NCBI RefSeq assembly: GCF_014199305.1
Contig: NZ_JACIJK010000006.1
Coordinates: 1 to 64,000, forward strand
Length of the DNA: 64,000 nucleotides
Direction of reading: 5' to 3'
Source of the DNA: Sphingomonas aerophila
Lineage (GTDB): Bacteria > Pseudomonadota > Alphaproteobacteria > Sphingomonadales > Sphingomonadaceae
This document shows, piece after piece, positions 17,355 through 29,417 of the stretch (its first letter is position 1; each line of letters begins with the position of its first letter). A model generated the notes under the pieces. It did not search any database. It was given only the letters and a program-made list of their open reading frames with translations, and had not been told where the DNA came from. The position numbers were made by a program, and so were the translations under genes.

Positions 17355-17511
17355 TGGGTCGCCCGTACGGCTTCGCCTGCCGAACGCGCCCTTGCGCGCC
17401 ACATCATCCCGGTCTGAAATCCGCACCCGGAACATGGGTCTTACGCGCCACCCGGTGCAGGCATAATCCTTTATCGGGGCCGTCCTCCTTTCGACAGGCG
17501 AGGAGCATTCG

Positions 17512-18144
17512 ATGCGCAAGCATACTCACTTGATGACAGCCGTGATTGCCCTGGCCCTGTTCAATCCGCCTCCAGCAAGCGCCGAACACCGGCAGTTCAC
17601 AAATCAGAGCCAGTTCGAAAGCGTTACGAAGAACCGCGATGTTGCAACCGTGGAGAGCTCGCCTGCTGACTATTACGGCAACTCCGGCTTCATCGACCTC
17701 GGCACCATCTCAGTCATCACCTCCTCGCCCCTGTTCGTGCAGGACACCAACTATTATGGATCCGGCAAGTTCTTGAGTGCGCAACAGGAGTCACCGATCT
17801 ATCTAACCTTCACGGCAGATCGCCTGGTGACGGCGTTCGGGTTCAACTACACTTCCGCGGTGCCGCTCCTCTTTTACGTCGACAATTTCAACCTTAAGGC
17901 TGAACCAAGTCCGTTCCCCACGAGCAGCTTCTTTGGCTTTACGTCCGACGCTCCGTTCTCCACCGTTTTCCTCGGCATCAACGGTGACGGTATCGATCTC
18001 GACAGCATCCAGGTTGCGGACATGGTACCTCCGGTGCCGGAGCCGAGCAGTTGGGCGCTGATGGGGCTCGGCGTCCTTGCAGCCTGGTTCGCCGCCCGCA
18101 AACGGCGTGGCACCGGGCCAGCGGCCCGCGCGCTGGCAACGTAG
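17512..18144 (+). CDS. PEP-CTERM sorting domain protein
   Basis: 210 residues. A signal peptide (MTAVIALALFNPPPASA) is followed by a Ser/Thr/Asn-rich globular part without a family I can name. The C-terminus PEPSSWALMGLGVLAAWFAARKRR is a textbook PEP-CTERM signal (PEP motif, hydrophobic span, basic cluster). It is probably exported and anchored or released by exosortase. GAGGAG stands about seven bases before the ATG. It sits between rsmI and yraN, which usually adjoin, so it may be a later insertion. It is more A/T-rich than both neighbours. Confidence 0.88.
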   Translation: MRKHTHLMTAVIALALFNPPPASAEHRQFTNQSQFESVTKNRDVATVESSPADYYGNSGFIDLGTISVITSSPLFVQDTNYYGSGKFLSAQQESPIYLTFTADRLVTAFGFNYTSAVPLLFYVDNFNLKAEPSPFPTSSFFGFTSDAPFSTVFLGINGDGIDLDSIQVADMVPPVPEPSSWALMGLGVLAAWFAARKRRGTGPAARALAT

Positions 18145-18245
18145 GGCTTTGCACCCGCGCTCGCTGGCGCACGCGCTCGTTCGCCTAAGCAGGCTTGGCG
18201 CAGCACCGGCTTGCCGCGACGGGGCTGGGGCCGCATTCTGCGCCC

Positions 18246-18626
18246 ATGCACCGCGCCCCGCCCCGCCGAACCGCCGATAATCGCCGCCTTGCTGAAACCG
18301 CCGGCCGCCGCGGTGAACGACTCGCGGGTTGGTGGCTTTGGCTGAAGGGCTGGCGCATCCTCGACCGCCGCGTACGCACGCCGGCGGGAGAGGTCGATCT
18401 GGTCGCACGAAAGGGGAACCTGATCTCGTTTGTCGAGGTCAAGATGCGGGGCAGCGCCGCCGATCTCGATCACGCCATCGACGAACGACGCTTGGCCCGT
18501 GTCGCCGCGGCGGCAGAGCTTCTGATGCCCCGATATGCCGGGCCAAACGACGACATCCGGGTCGACGTCGTGCTTCTCGCGCCCGGCACCCCGCCCCGCC
18601 ATATCGAGAACGCCTGGATAGGCTAG
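18246..18626 (+). CDS. yraN: UPF0102 family protein YraN (restriction endonuclease-like fold)
   Basis: 126 residues from ATG 18246; the upstream TTG extension is low-complexity and rejected. The core GRRGERLAGWWLWLKGWRILDRRVRT, then GEVDLVARKGNLISFVEVKMR, carries the D...ExK nuclease-like motif. DHAIDERRLARVAAAAELLM and IRVDVVLL complete the family. The role is unknown; suspected in DNA processing. It lies 49 bases upstream of gshB in the same direction. Confidence 0.9.
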   Translation: MHRAPPRRTADNRRLAETAGRRGERLAGWWLWLKGWRILDRRVRTPAGEVDLVARKGNLISFVEVKMRGSAADLDHAIDERRLARVAAAAELLMPRYAGPNDDIRVDVVLLAPGTPPRHIENAWIG

Positions 18627-18675
18627 TTTAGCGGATCGGGTGACAAGCGCCCTCTGCCGCCTTACCTGCCCGGAC

Positions 18676-19635
18676 ATGGCCACTCCCCTCACCGTCGCCG
18701 TCCAGATGGACCCCCTCGCCTCCATCAACATCGCAGGCGACTCGAGCTTCGCGCTGATGCTGTCGGCACAGGCCCGCGGCCATCACCTGTTCCACTACCT
18801 GGCGGAGGACCTGAACTACCGCGATGGCCGTGTCTGGGCCCTTGCCCATCCTGTGACGGTTCAGCGGCAGCAGGGCGCGCATTTCACCTTCGGGGACCCG
18901 GTCAGGCTCGACCTCGGGCGAGAGGCGGACGTGGTGCTGATGCGGCAGGATCCGCCCTTTGACCTCGGCTACATCACCGCGACCCACTTGCTTGAACGGA
19001 TCGCGGACGAGACGCTGATCGTCAACGACCCTTCCAGCGTTCGCAACGCGCCCGAGAAGATCTTCGTCCTCGACTACGCTCATTTCATGCCACCGACGCT
19101 GATCACGCGATCGCTCGACGAAGCACGCGCCTTTCTGGCCGAGCACGGCGACATCGTCATCAAGCCGCTTCACGGCAACGGCGGGAAGGCTATCTTTCGC
19201 GTCGGTGCCGATGGCGCCAACCTGTCCGCGCTGATCGAGGTGTTCAACAACACCTGGCGCGAACCGCACATGGTGCAGGCGTTCCTTCCGGCGGTGGCGA
19301 AGGGCGACAAGCGCATCGTCCTGGTCGACGGGGAGATTGCGGGCGCGATCAATCGCCTGCCCGGCGAGGGGGAGATCCGCTCCAACCTGGCGGTCGGCGG
19401 ATCGGCGGAGAAGACGGAACTGACCCCCCGCGAGCGGGAGATCTGCGCCGCGCTCGCGCCGGAGTTGAAGCGCCGCGGGCTGTTGTTCGTCGGCATCGAC
19501 GTGATCGGTGGGGAATGGCTGACGGAGATCAACGTCACTTCCCCCACCGGCATCGTCGCGATCGAGCGGTTCGATGGTACCGATGTCGCCGGCATGATCT
19601 GGGACGCGATCGAGGCGAAGTGCACGCGCGCATGA
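18676..19635 (+). CDS. gshB: Glutathione synthetase
   Basis: 319 residues from ATG 18676. It starts TVAVQMDPLASINIAGDSSF, the conserved N-terminus. The ATP-grasp domain shows PEKIFVLDYAHFMPPTLIT, IVIKPLHGNGGKAIFRV, MVQAFLPAVAKGDKRIVLVDGEIAGAINR and GIDVIGGEWLTEINVTSPTGI. It joins gamma-glutamylcysteine and glycine using ATP to make glutathione in the cytoplasm. It lies between yraN and dedA in one direction and is likely co-transcribed with yraN. Confidence 0.96.
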   Translation: MATPLTVAVQMDPLASINIAGDSSFALMLSAQARGHHLFHYLAEDLNYRDGRVWALAHPVTVQRQQGAHFTFGDPVRLDLGREADVVLMRQDPPFDLGYITATHLLERIADETLIVNDPSSVRNAPEKIFVLDYAHFMPPTLITRSLDEARAFLAEHGDIVIKPLHGNGGKAIFRVGADGANLSALIEVFNNTWREPHMVQAFLPAVAKGDKRIVLVDGEIAGAINRLPGEGEIRSNLAVGGSAEKTELTPREREICAALAPELKRRGLLFVGIDVIGGEWLTEINVTSPTGIVAIERFDGTDVAGMIWDAIEAKCTRA

Positions 19636-19690
19636 CGCCCGTCGGCCACTCGTCGCGCGAGCTCGCCGGCCGTGTCAGCCTCGGGTTCCC

Positions 19691-20290
19691 GTGACCGACT
19701 TCATTCTCGATGCGATGGCGTGGGGCGGGTATGTCGGCATTTTCCTGCTGATGGCGCTGGAGAATATCGTCCCTCCCATCCCGTCGGAGGTGATCATGGG
19801 CCTCGGCGGCATGGCGGTGGCGCGGGGCGACATGCACCTCTGGCCGCTTGTGGCCTGGGGCACCGCGGGGACCACGGTCGGCAACTACTTCTGGTACTTC
19901 ATTGGCCGTAACGTGGGCTATAAGCGCTTTCGGCCCGTTATCGACCGGCACGGCCGTTGGCTGACGCTGGACTGGTCCGACGTGCAGCGCATCCACGATT
20001 TCTTCCTGCGCCACGGCGGCTGGGTTATCTTCGTGTTCCGCTTCATGCCGGCGTTCCGGACCATTATCTCGCTTCCCGCGGGAATGACTCGCATGGGGTT
20101 GCCGCGCTTCCTGATCTGGACGTTCCTTGGCAGTGCAATCTGGAACAGCATCCTTGCCGCAGCGGGACTGTATTTCGGTAGCAACTTTGGCGTGATCGAC
20201 CATTATGTCGGGCCGGCCGCGATCGCGCTTACCGCGCTGCTGATCGCAGGGTATCTGTACCGCGTCGCGACCTGGCGTCCCCGCGGCTAG
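19691..20290 (+). CDS. DedA/VTT-domain membrane protein
   Basis: 199 residues from GTG 19691. It has several membrane spans, the family start GYVGIFLLMALENIVPPIPSEVIM with conserved Glu and Pro, and the reentrant region RFMPAFRTIISLPAGMTRMGLPRF followed by GSAIWNSILAAAGLYFG. DedA proteins include flippases for undecaprenyl phosphate and phospholipids in the inner membrane; this one's substrate is unknown. Its TAG stop shares two bases with the stop of the convergent xerC inside the palindrome CTAG. Confidence 0.92.
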   Translation: MTDFILDAMAWGGYVGIFLLMALENIVPPIPSEVIMGLGGMAVARGDMHLWPLVAWGTAGTTVGNYFWYFIGRNVGYKRFRPVIDRHGRWLTLDWSDVQRIHDFFLRHGGWVIFVFRFMPAFRTIISLPAGMTRMGLPRFLIWTFLGSAIWNSILAAAGLYFGSNFGVIDHYVGPAAIALTALLIAGYLYRVATWRPRG

Positions 20291-21180
20291 GAGCCCGCGC
20301 GGGGGTGCGCGTTGCGATAGACGTCCAGCAGGTACGCGGCGTCCACCGCTGTATAGACCTGCGTCGAGCTGAGGCTTGCATGGCCTAGCAGCTCCTGAAG
20401 CGCGCGAAGGTCCGCTCCCCGGCCAAGCAGGTGGGTGGCAAAACTGTGCCGCAGCGCATGTGGGGTCGTCCGCTCGCCCAACCCCAGCCGTCCGCGCGCG
20501 CCCTGCACCGACCGGCGCACCACGCCGGGTGACAGCGGTCCGCCCTTGGCACCGCGAAACAGCGCCTCCTCGCGCGGCAGCGGCCACGGCACCTCCTCGG
20601 CATAGCGTTCGATCGCGCCACGCACCTGCGGCAGTAGCGGCACGATCCGCGTCTTGGCGCGCTTGCCCGTGACCCGCAGCGTGTCGCCGAGCGGCAGCAC
20701 CGACGCGGTCAGCCCCAGTGCTTCGCCAATGCGCAGCCCCGCCCCGTAGAGCAGCATCAGCACCGCCCAGTCGCGCGCGCCGATCCAGGGCTCGCTTGCG
20801 TCCTCCGCCACGTCTCTCGCCAATGCCACTGCTTCGTCGGGCGAGACGGGCCGGGGCACACCTTTCTTGACCCGCGGCCCCCGCAGCCTCGGCGTTGTTG
20901 CCCCCTCGCTCGCCCAACCCAGGAAGCCACGCACGGCCGACAGCTCCCGCGCCGCCGACACGTTGCCCAGACCATCTCCTCTCCGGTGTGCCAGGAACGC
21001 GCGCAGGTCCGTCGCGTCGATCCTTGCGAGCCGCGCAGCATCAACGCGCTCGCCCCAATGTTCAGCCAGAAAGTCCAGAAGCCGCTCCGCCGTCGCCTGA
21101 TAGGCGCGGACCGTATGAACGGACCTTCGGCGATCCCGCGTCAGATGCTCGCCCCAGCCTAGCGCGAGTGGATGCACCAT
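20287..21180 (-). CDS. xerC: Tyrosine recombinase XerC
   Basis: 297 residues from ATG 21180 (ATG 21189 also possible). The N-terminal SAM-like core-binding domain has YQATAERLLDFLAEHWG. The catalytic domain shows the Arg in YGAGLRIGEALGL, Lys in TGKRAKTR, HALRHSFATHLL (His and Arg), LGHASLSSTQVY (His and the nucleophile Tyr). Length and the lack of phage neighbours favour the chromosomal XerC that resolves dimers at dif, not an island integrase. It is divergent from priA. Confidence 0.92.
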   Translation of the reverse strand: MVHPLALGWGEHLTRDRRRSVHTVRAYQATAERLLDFLAEHWGERVDAARLARIDATDLRAFLAHRRGDGLGNVSAARELSAVRGFLGWASEGATTPRLRGPRVKKGVPRPVSPDEAVALARDVAEDASEPWIGARDWAVLMLLYGAGLRIGEALGLTASVLPLGDTLRVTGKRAKTRIVPLLPQVRGAIERYAEEVPWPLPREEALFRGAKGGPLSPGVVRRSVQGARGRLGLGERTTPHALRHSFATHLLGRGADLRALQELLGHASLSSTQVYTAVDAAYLLDVYRNAHPRAGS

Positions 21181-21380
21181 TCCGTCCATGTCCGCCGCTG
21201 TCCTACAGCGTTGGTCCGGTGGCAAGGTCGGGCATATCTCCGACGAGGGGCGCCCCGCGGCCGGTCGCCCATCGATGCTGAACCCCGGCAAAGCACAAGA
21301 GACGATAGTCGATCGCTTCTCCCCTTTGCCGGCTCGTCAAGCGGTTGCCCCGAGTCGCTCCGGCCCCATATGGGGGAAAG

Positions 21381-23549
21381 ATGAGCCGCGCCCGCGTCCT
21401 CCTCCTCAACGCCGCGCTCGGCCCTCTCGACTACCGCGTCCCCGACACGATGAGCGTCGAGCCCGGATCGATCGTCGTCGCGCCGCTTGGCCCCCGACAA
21501 CTTCTCGGAGTTGTGTGGGAGCCAGATCGCATGCCTTCCGACGCGGAAGTTGGCGACAACCGCCTGCGTCCGCTGCTCGCCGTAGCGGACGCACCGCCGC
21601 TGCGCGAACCGCTGCGCCGGTTGGTCGAGTGGACTGCGGACTATTATCTAGCTCCGCCCGCCGCAGTGCTGCGCATGACACTTGCCTCCACTTCCGCGCT
21701 CGAAGGCGCGCGCACGGCGGTGGAGTATCGCGCCACCGGGACCGTACCGCCCCGCCTCACGCCGCAGCGCGAACAGGCGCTTGAGCGGATCGGGGATCGC
21801 CAAGGCCTGATTCGAGAACTCGCGGCCCTTGCGGACGTGTCCGACGCCGTGATCCGCGGCCTGGTTAAATCCGGTACGCTGGAGGCTGTGCAGGTAGACA
21901 TCGACAGCCCCTTCCCGGTACCCGACCCCGGTCACGGGGTTCCCGAACTCTCCCCTGACCAGCGGGCCGCCGCGGACGCGCTGGTCGCGGACGTTGCCGC
22001 GCATCGTTTCCAGCCCACGCTGCTCGACGGCGTCACCGGCTCTGGCAAGACGGAAGTGTATTTCGAGGCAGTGGCTGAGGCGATCCGGCTGGGTCGGCAA
22101 TGCCTCGTGCTCATACCCGAAATCGCCCTGACCGAGCCGTTCCTGAAACGCTTTGCCCAGCGCTTTGGCTGCGAACCGGTAGCGTGGCATTCGGGCCTTC
22201 GCTCCAGCCAGCGTCGCCGAGCGTGGCGGGCGATTGCGAGCGGGGAGGCATTGGTCACGGTCGGCGCCCGTTCGGCCCTGTTCCTGCCCTATCGCAACCT
22301 CGGCCTGATCGTGGTCGACGAGGCGCACGAGACAAGTTTCAAGCAGGAAGACGGCGTCCATTACCACGCCCGCGACGTCGCCGTGATGCGCGGGCGGTTC
22401 GAGGGCTGTCCCGTGATCCTCGCGTCCGCCACCCCGGCCATCGAGACGCGCCAACAGGTCGAACTTGGGCGATACGCCGAGTTGCAGCTACCCGGACGCT
22501 ATGGTGCAGCAGAGCTGCCGACGATCGAAGCGATCGACCTCATCCAGGAACCGCCAGAGCGCGGCCGTTGGCTCGCGCCCAAGCTCGTCACCGCGATGGA
22601 GGAAACGCTCGGTCGCGGTGAACAGGTGCTGCTGTTCCTCAACCGTCGTGGCTATGCCCCGCTGACGCTGTGTCGCACCTGTGGTCACCGTTTCCAGTGC
22701 CCGCACTGTACCGCCTGGATGGTGGAGCACCGCCTCACCCGCCGTCTCGCCTGCCACCACTGCGGCCATGTCGAGCCAGTGCCCCGCGCCTGTCCTGAGT
22801 GTTCGGGCGAGGACACGCTCGTCGCCTGCGGGCCGGGCGTGGAACGCATCGCTGACGAGGTCGCGCTGCTGTTCCCGGAAGCGAAGACAGCGGTGGTCAC
22901 CTCCGACACGATATGGTCGCCTGCCAAGGCCGCCGAGTTCGTGGACCGCATGGAAGCAGGCAATATCGAGGTCGTGGTCGGCACCCAGCTGGTGACCAAG
23001 GGCTATCATTTTCCCAACCTGACCCTGGTCGGCGTGGTCGATGCTGACCTGGGGCTGGAGGGCGGTGACTTGCGCGCTGCCGAACGCACCTTCCAACAGA
23101 TTCGCCAGGTCTCGGGCCGCGCCGGCCGCGGTGAGAAGCCCGGGCATGTCCTGATCCAAACTCATAGCCCGACCGCACGCGTCATGCAGGCCCTGATCAC
23201 GGGCGACGCAGAAGCGTTCTATGACGCAGAAACTGAGGCAAGACGCGAAGCCAACGCGCCACCCTTCGGCCGCTACGCCGCCATCGTGGTTTCATCGGAG
23301 GATCAGGCCTGCGCTCATGAGGCTGCGCAACTGGTTGGCCGATCAGCGCCGCGGGTCGACGGCATGTACGTCTACGGCCCGGCCCCGGCGCCGCTCGCCA
23401 TGCTACGCGGCCGCCACCGCTATCGCCTGCTCGTCCATGCCCGCCGCGCGCTCGACGTGCAGGATGTTATACGGGATTGGCTCGGCAAGCTGGACTGGCC
23501 GGCCAAAGCGCGGGTCACCGTTGATGTGGATCCGTACAACTTCCTCTAG
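21381..23549 (+). CDS. priA: Primosomal protein N' (PriA helicase)
   Basis: 722 residues from ATG 21381, preceded by GGGGGA; the frame extends upstream without family resemblance. It has the PriA N-terminal DNA-binding region (ALGPLDYRVPD), Walker A GVTGSGKTEVY, the DEAH box VVDEAHETSFKQEDGVHYHARD, and ASATPAIETR. Two zinc-binding clusters (CRTCGHRFQCPHC and CHHCGHVEPVPRACPEC) sit between the helicase lobes. VGTQLVTKGYHFPNLTLVGVVDAD and QVSGRAGRGEKPG are motifs V and VI. It restarts stalled replication forks. Isolated plus-strand gene between xerC and the atp operon. Confidence 0.96.
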   Translation: MSRARVLLLNAALGPLDYRVPDTMSVEPGSIVVAPLGPRQLLGVVWEPDRMPSDAEVGDNRLRPLLAVADAPPLREPLRRLVEWTADYYLAPPAAVLRMTLASTSALEGARTAVEYRATGTVPPRLTPQREQALERIGDRQGLIRELAALADVSDAVIRGLVKSGTLEAVQVDIDSPFPVPDPGHGVPELSPDQRAAADALVADVAAHRFQPTLLDGVTGSGKTEVYFEAVAEAIRLGRQCLVLIPEIALTEPFLKRFAQRFGCEPVAWHSGLRSSQRRRAWRAIASGEALVTVGARSALFLPYRNLGLIVVDEAHETSFKQEDGVHYHARDVAVMRGRFEGCPVILASATPAIETRQQVELGRYAELQLPGRYGAAELPTIEAIDLIQEPPERGRWLAPKLVTAMEETLGRGEQVLLFLNRRGYAPLTLCRTCGHRFQCPHCTAWMVEHRLTRRLACHHCGHVEPVPRACPECSGEDTLVACGPGVERIADEVALLFPEAKTAVVTSDTIWSPAKAAEFVDRMEAGNIEVVVGTQLVTKGYHFPNLTLVGVVDADLGLEGGDLRAAERTFQQIRQVSGRAGRGEKPGHVLIQTHSPTARVMQALITGDAEAFYDAETEARREANAPPFGRYAAIVVSSEDQACAHEAAQLVGRSAPRVDGMYVYGPAPAPLAMLRGRHRYRLLVHARRALDVQDVIRDWLGKLDWPAKARVTVDVDPYNFL

Positions 23550-23905
23550 GCCGCTTGGGTGAGGAGGCGCGCGAAAGTTACGGAGGGGCGGCGCATGTAG
23601 GCCGGGCTGCGGCGCCGTTGCTGCCGGCTGAGCGAACAGCATGGCCGCGGACAACGCAAGTTTCTGTGCGGATCAGCCCCGGAGCAAAGGCCGGCGCCGG
23701 CCTGACACTAAGTATTTTCAGGGCCTAGCTGCTGCACGGCCGTCAGCGTTGTCTAAGTTCGGGCGGGCGTGCCCCGATATGCTCGCCCCATCCACGGCGC
23801 GCAGCACAGAAATCGCAACTGGGGGCCTGTTCCCGTCACCTGAAAGATCGAGAGAAAAGGGCGACGGGCAGAGCGGACGACCGCCCTCCCCGCCTGCCCT
23901 GCATG
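23550..23905. other. 356-bp intergenic region, priA/atp operon 3' ends
   Basis: Convergent 3' ends of priA and atpC. I see no ORF with coding character. The region holds a perfect 14-bp palindrome (23689-23702, all G/C) and the atp-side terminator at 23854-23887. No RNA gene is recognised. Confidence 0.6.
23854..23887 (-). terminator. Intrinsic terminator of the ATP synthase operon
   Basis: On the minus strand AGGGCG (23887-23882) and CGCCCT (23863-23858) pair, extended by two G-U pairs, and are followed by TTTCTC. It lies 19 bases beyond the atpC stop codon. Confidence 0.6.
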
Positions 23906-24159
23906 TCAGGCCGTCTGTTCGGCCAGGACCGTCAGACCCTTGGCGTTCACTTCGGCGAAACCGCCAGTGATCGGCAGCGTCTCGGGCGTGGCACCCTGAG
24001 CGCGATAAATCGAAAGCGAGCCATCGCGGATTGTCGACATGAAAGGCGCATGGCCCTCCAGCACGCCGAAGTCGCCCTCGGTGCCAGGCACGACCACCAT
24101 ATAGACCTCCTCCGAGCGTACCAGGCGCTCGGGGGTGACCAGTTCGAAGTGCAGCGCCA

Positions 24160-24160
<1 letters not shown>
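23906..24160 (-). CDS. atpC: F1 ATP synthase epsilon subunit
   Basis: 84 residues, a short epsilon consisting of the N-terminal beta-sandwich only: [43 protein letters not shown]. The C-terminal inhibitory helical hairpin of longer epsilons is missing, as in many alphaproteobacteria. It rotates with gamma in the F1 central stalk. The ATG shares one base with the atpD stop (TAATG). Last gene of the operon, followed by a terminator. Confidence 0.95.
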
Positions 24161-26209
<2,049 letters not shown>

Positions 26210-26213
<4 letters not shown>

Positions 26214-27094
26214 AGCGCCTCGGCGCCCGAGATGATCTCGACCAGCTCGGTGGTGATCGCGGCCTGACGCGTGCGATTATACTGGATCGACAGGCGGTTG
26301 ATCATGTCGCCGGCATTACGCGTCGCGTTGTCCATGGCGTTCATGCGGCTGCCCTGTTCGGACGCGGCGTTTTCCAGCATGGCGCGGAACACTTGAATCG
26401 CGACGTTGCGCGGCAGCAGGTCGGCAAGGATCGCCTCCTCGTCCGGCTCATATTCGACCACCGCGTCGCCCGACGTGGACATCGCACTGGCAGCCTGTAC
26501 CGGAACCGCGACCGGAATGATCTGCATGCCGGTCGGCTCCTGAACCAGGGCCGACACGAACTTGGCATAGAAGAGCTCGGCAACGTCGAACTCACCCGCC
26601 GCGAAACGAGCGAGCAGGTCGTCAGACACGCGACGTGCATCCTCGAACGTCACGGACTTGATTGCCGACAAGTCGGGATCGGCCACGATCTGGTTCGGGA
26701 ACAGCCGGCGCAACACGCGGCCCTTCTTGCCCGCCAGGAAGAACTTTACCGTCTTGCCCTGCGCCGCCAGCTCTTCAGCCCGGCGACGCGCGGCGCGCAC
26801 GATGTTGGTATTGAATGCACCGGCCAACCCGCGCTCAGAAGTTGCAACTACCAGCAGGTACGTCTGGTCCCTGCCAGTACCCGCCAGCAACGGCGACACG
26901 GCAGGTCCGCCGGCAAGCTGCGCCGCCAGCGACGCCACGACACGCTCGATCCGCTCGGCGTAGGGACGGCCATTCTGCGCCGCTTCCTGCGCACGGCGCA
27001 GCTTGGCGGCGGCGACCATCTTCATCGCCTTGGTGATCTTCTGCGTCGACTTAACCGAGCCGATGCGGAGCTTCAGGGCCTTGAGGGATGCCAT
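26210..27094 (-). CDS. atpG: F1 ATP synthase gamma subunit
   Basis: 294 residues. It starts [36 protein letters not shown], the N-terminal helix of the rotating stalk. It ends [46 protein letters not shown], the conserved C-terminal helix. The Rossmann-like middle ([17 protein letters not shown]) is present. Gamma turns inside the alpha3beta3 ring. It is separated from atpA by 105 bases containing a G/C hairpin, unlike the tight coupling downstream. Its stop overlaps the start of the lipoprotein gene. Confidence 0.97.
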
Positions 27095-27169
27095 CGTGGT
27101 CCTTTGGTCGTCATCCTGGGCCTGCTCCGGGGTCCCGGGCCCAGCGGCGGACCGCTTGCAACCCGGAAA

Positions 27170-27186
27170 CCCGGCGCGACGCCGGG
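27170..27186 (-). other. G/C hairpin in the atpA-atpG spacer
   Basis: CCCGGCG and CGCCGGG form a perfect 7-bp stem around a three-base loop (palindromic on both strands), 13 bases after the atpA stop. It has no following T-run. It could stabilise the mRNA segment upstream or tune the stoichiometry of alpha relative to gamma. Confidence 0.4.
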
Positions 27187-27199
27187 AGGACGGAAGTGT

Positions 27200-29289
<2,090 letters not shown>

Positions 29290-29320
29290 GCGATGAGTGT
29301 CCTTACCTAACAATCGGTTG

Positions 29321-29336
29321 CCCCATGCACATGGGG
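29321..29336. other. Inverted repeat upstream of atpH
   Basis: CCCCAT-gcac-ATGGGG is a perfect 6-bp stem, 32 bases before the atpH GTG start. It could be an operator, part of the atp 5' leader, or the end signal of the preceding gene; no T-run supports the last option. Confidence 0.35.
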
Positions 29337-29417
29337 AGGCGCGCGAAATCGGCGCCTCGATGGGGTGGCGGGCGGCTAGCATGGGGTCCCGCAACATGCA
29401 AGCGCGGCCGGAACGAC

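Noticed and set aside
20287..21180. xerC as an island integrase
   Set aside because: Length, complete XerC motifs, core-genome neighbours (dedA, priA) and absence of att-like repeats favour the housekeeping recombinase.
23689..23702. Perfect 14-bp G/C palindrome after priA
   Set aside because: A palindrome without loop or T-run in very GC-rich DNA can arise by chance; no gene or repeat family was tied to it.
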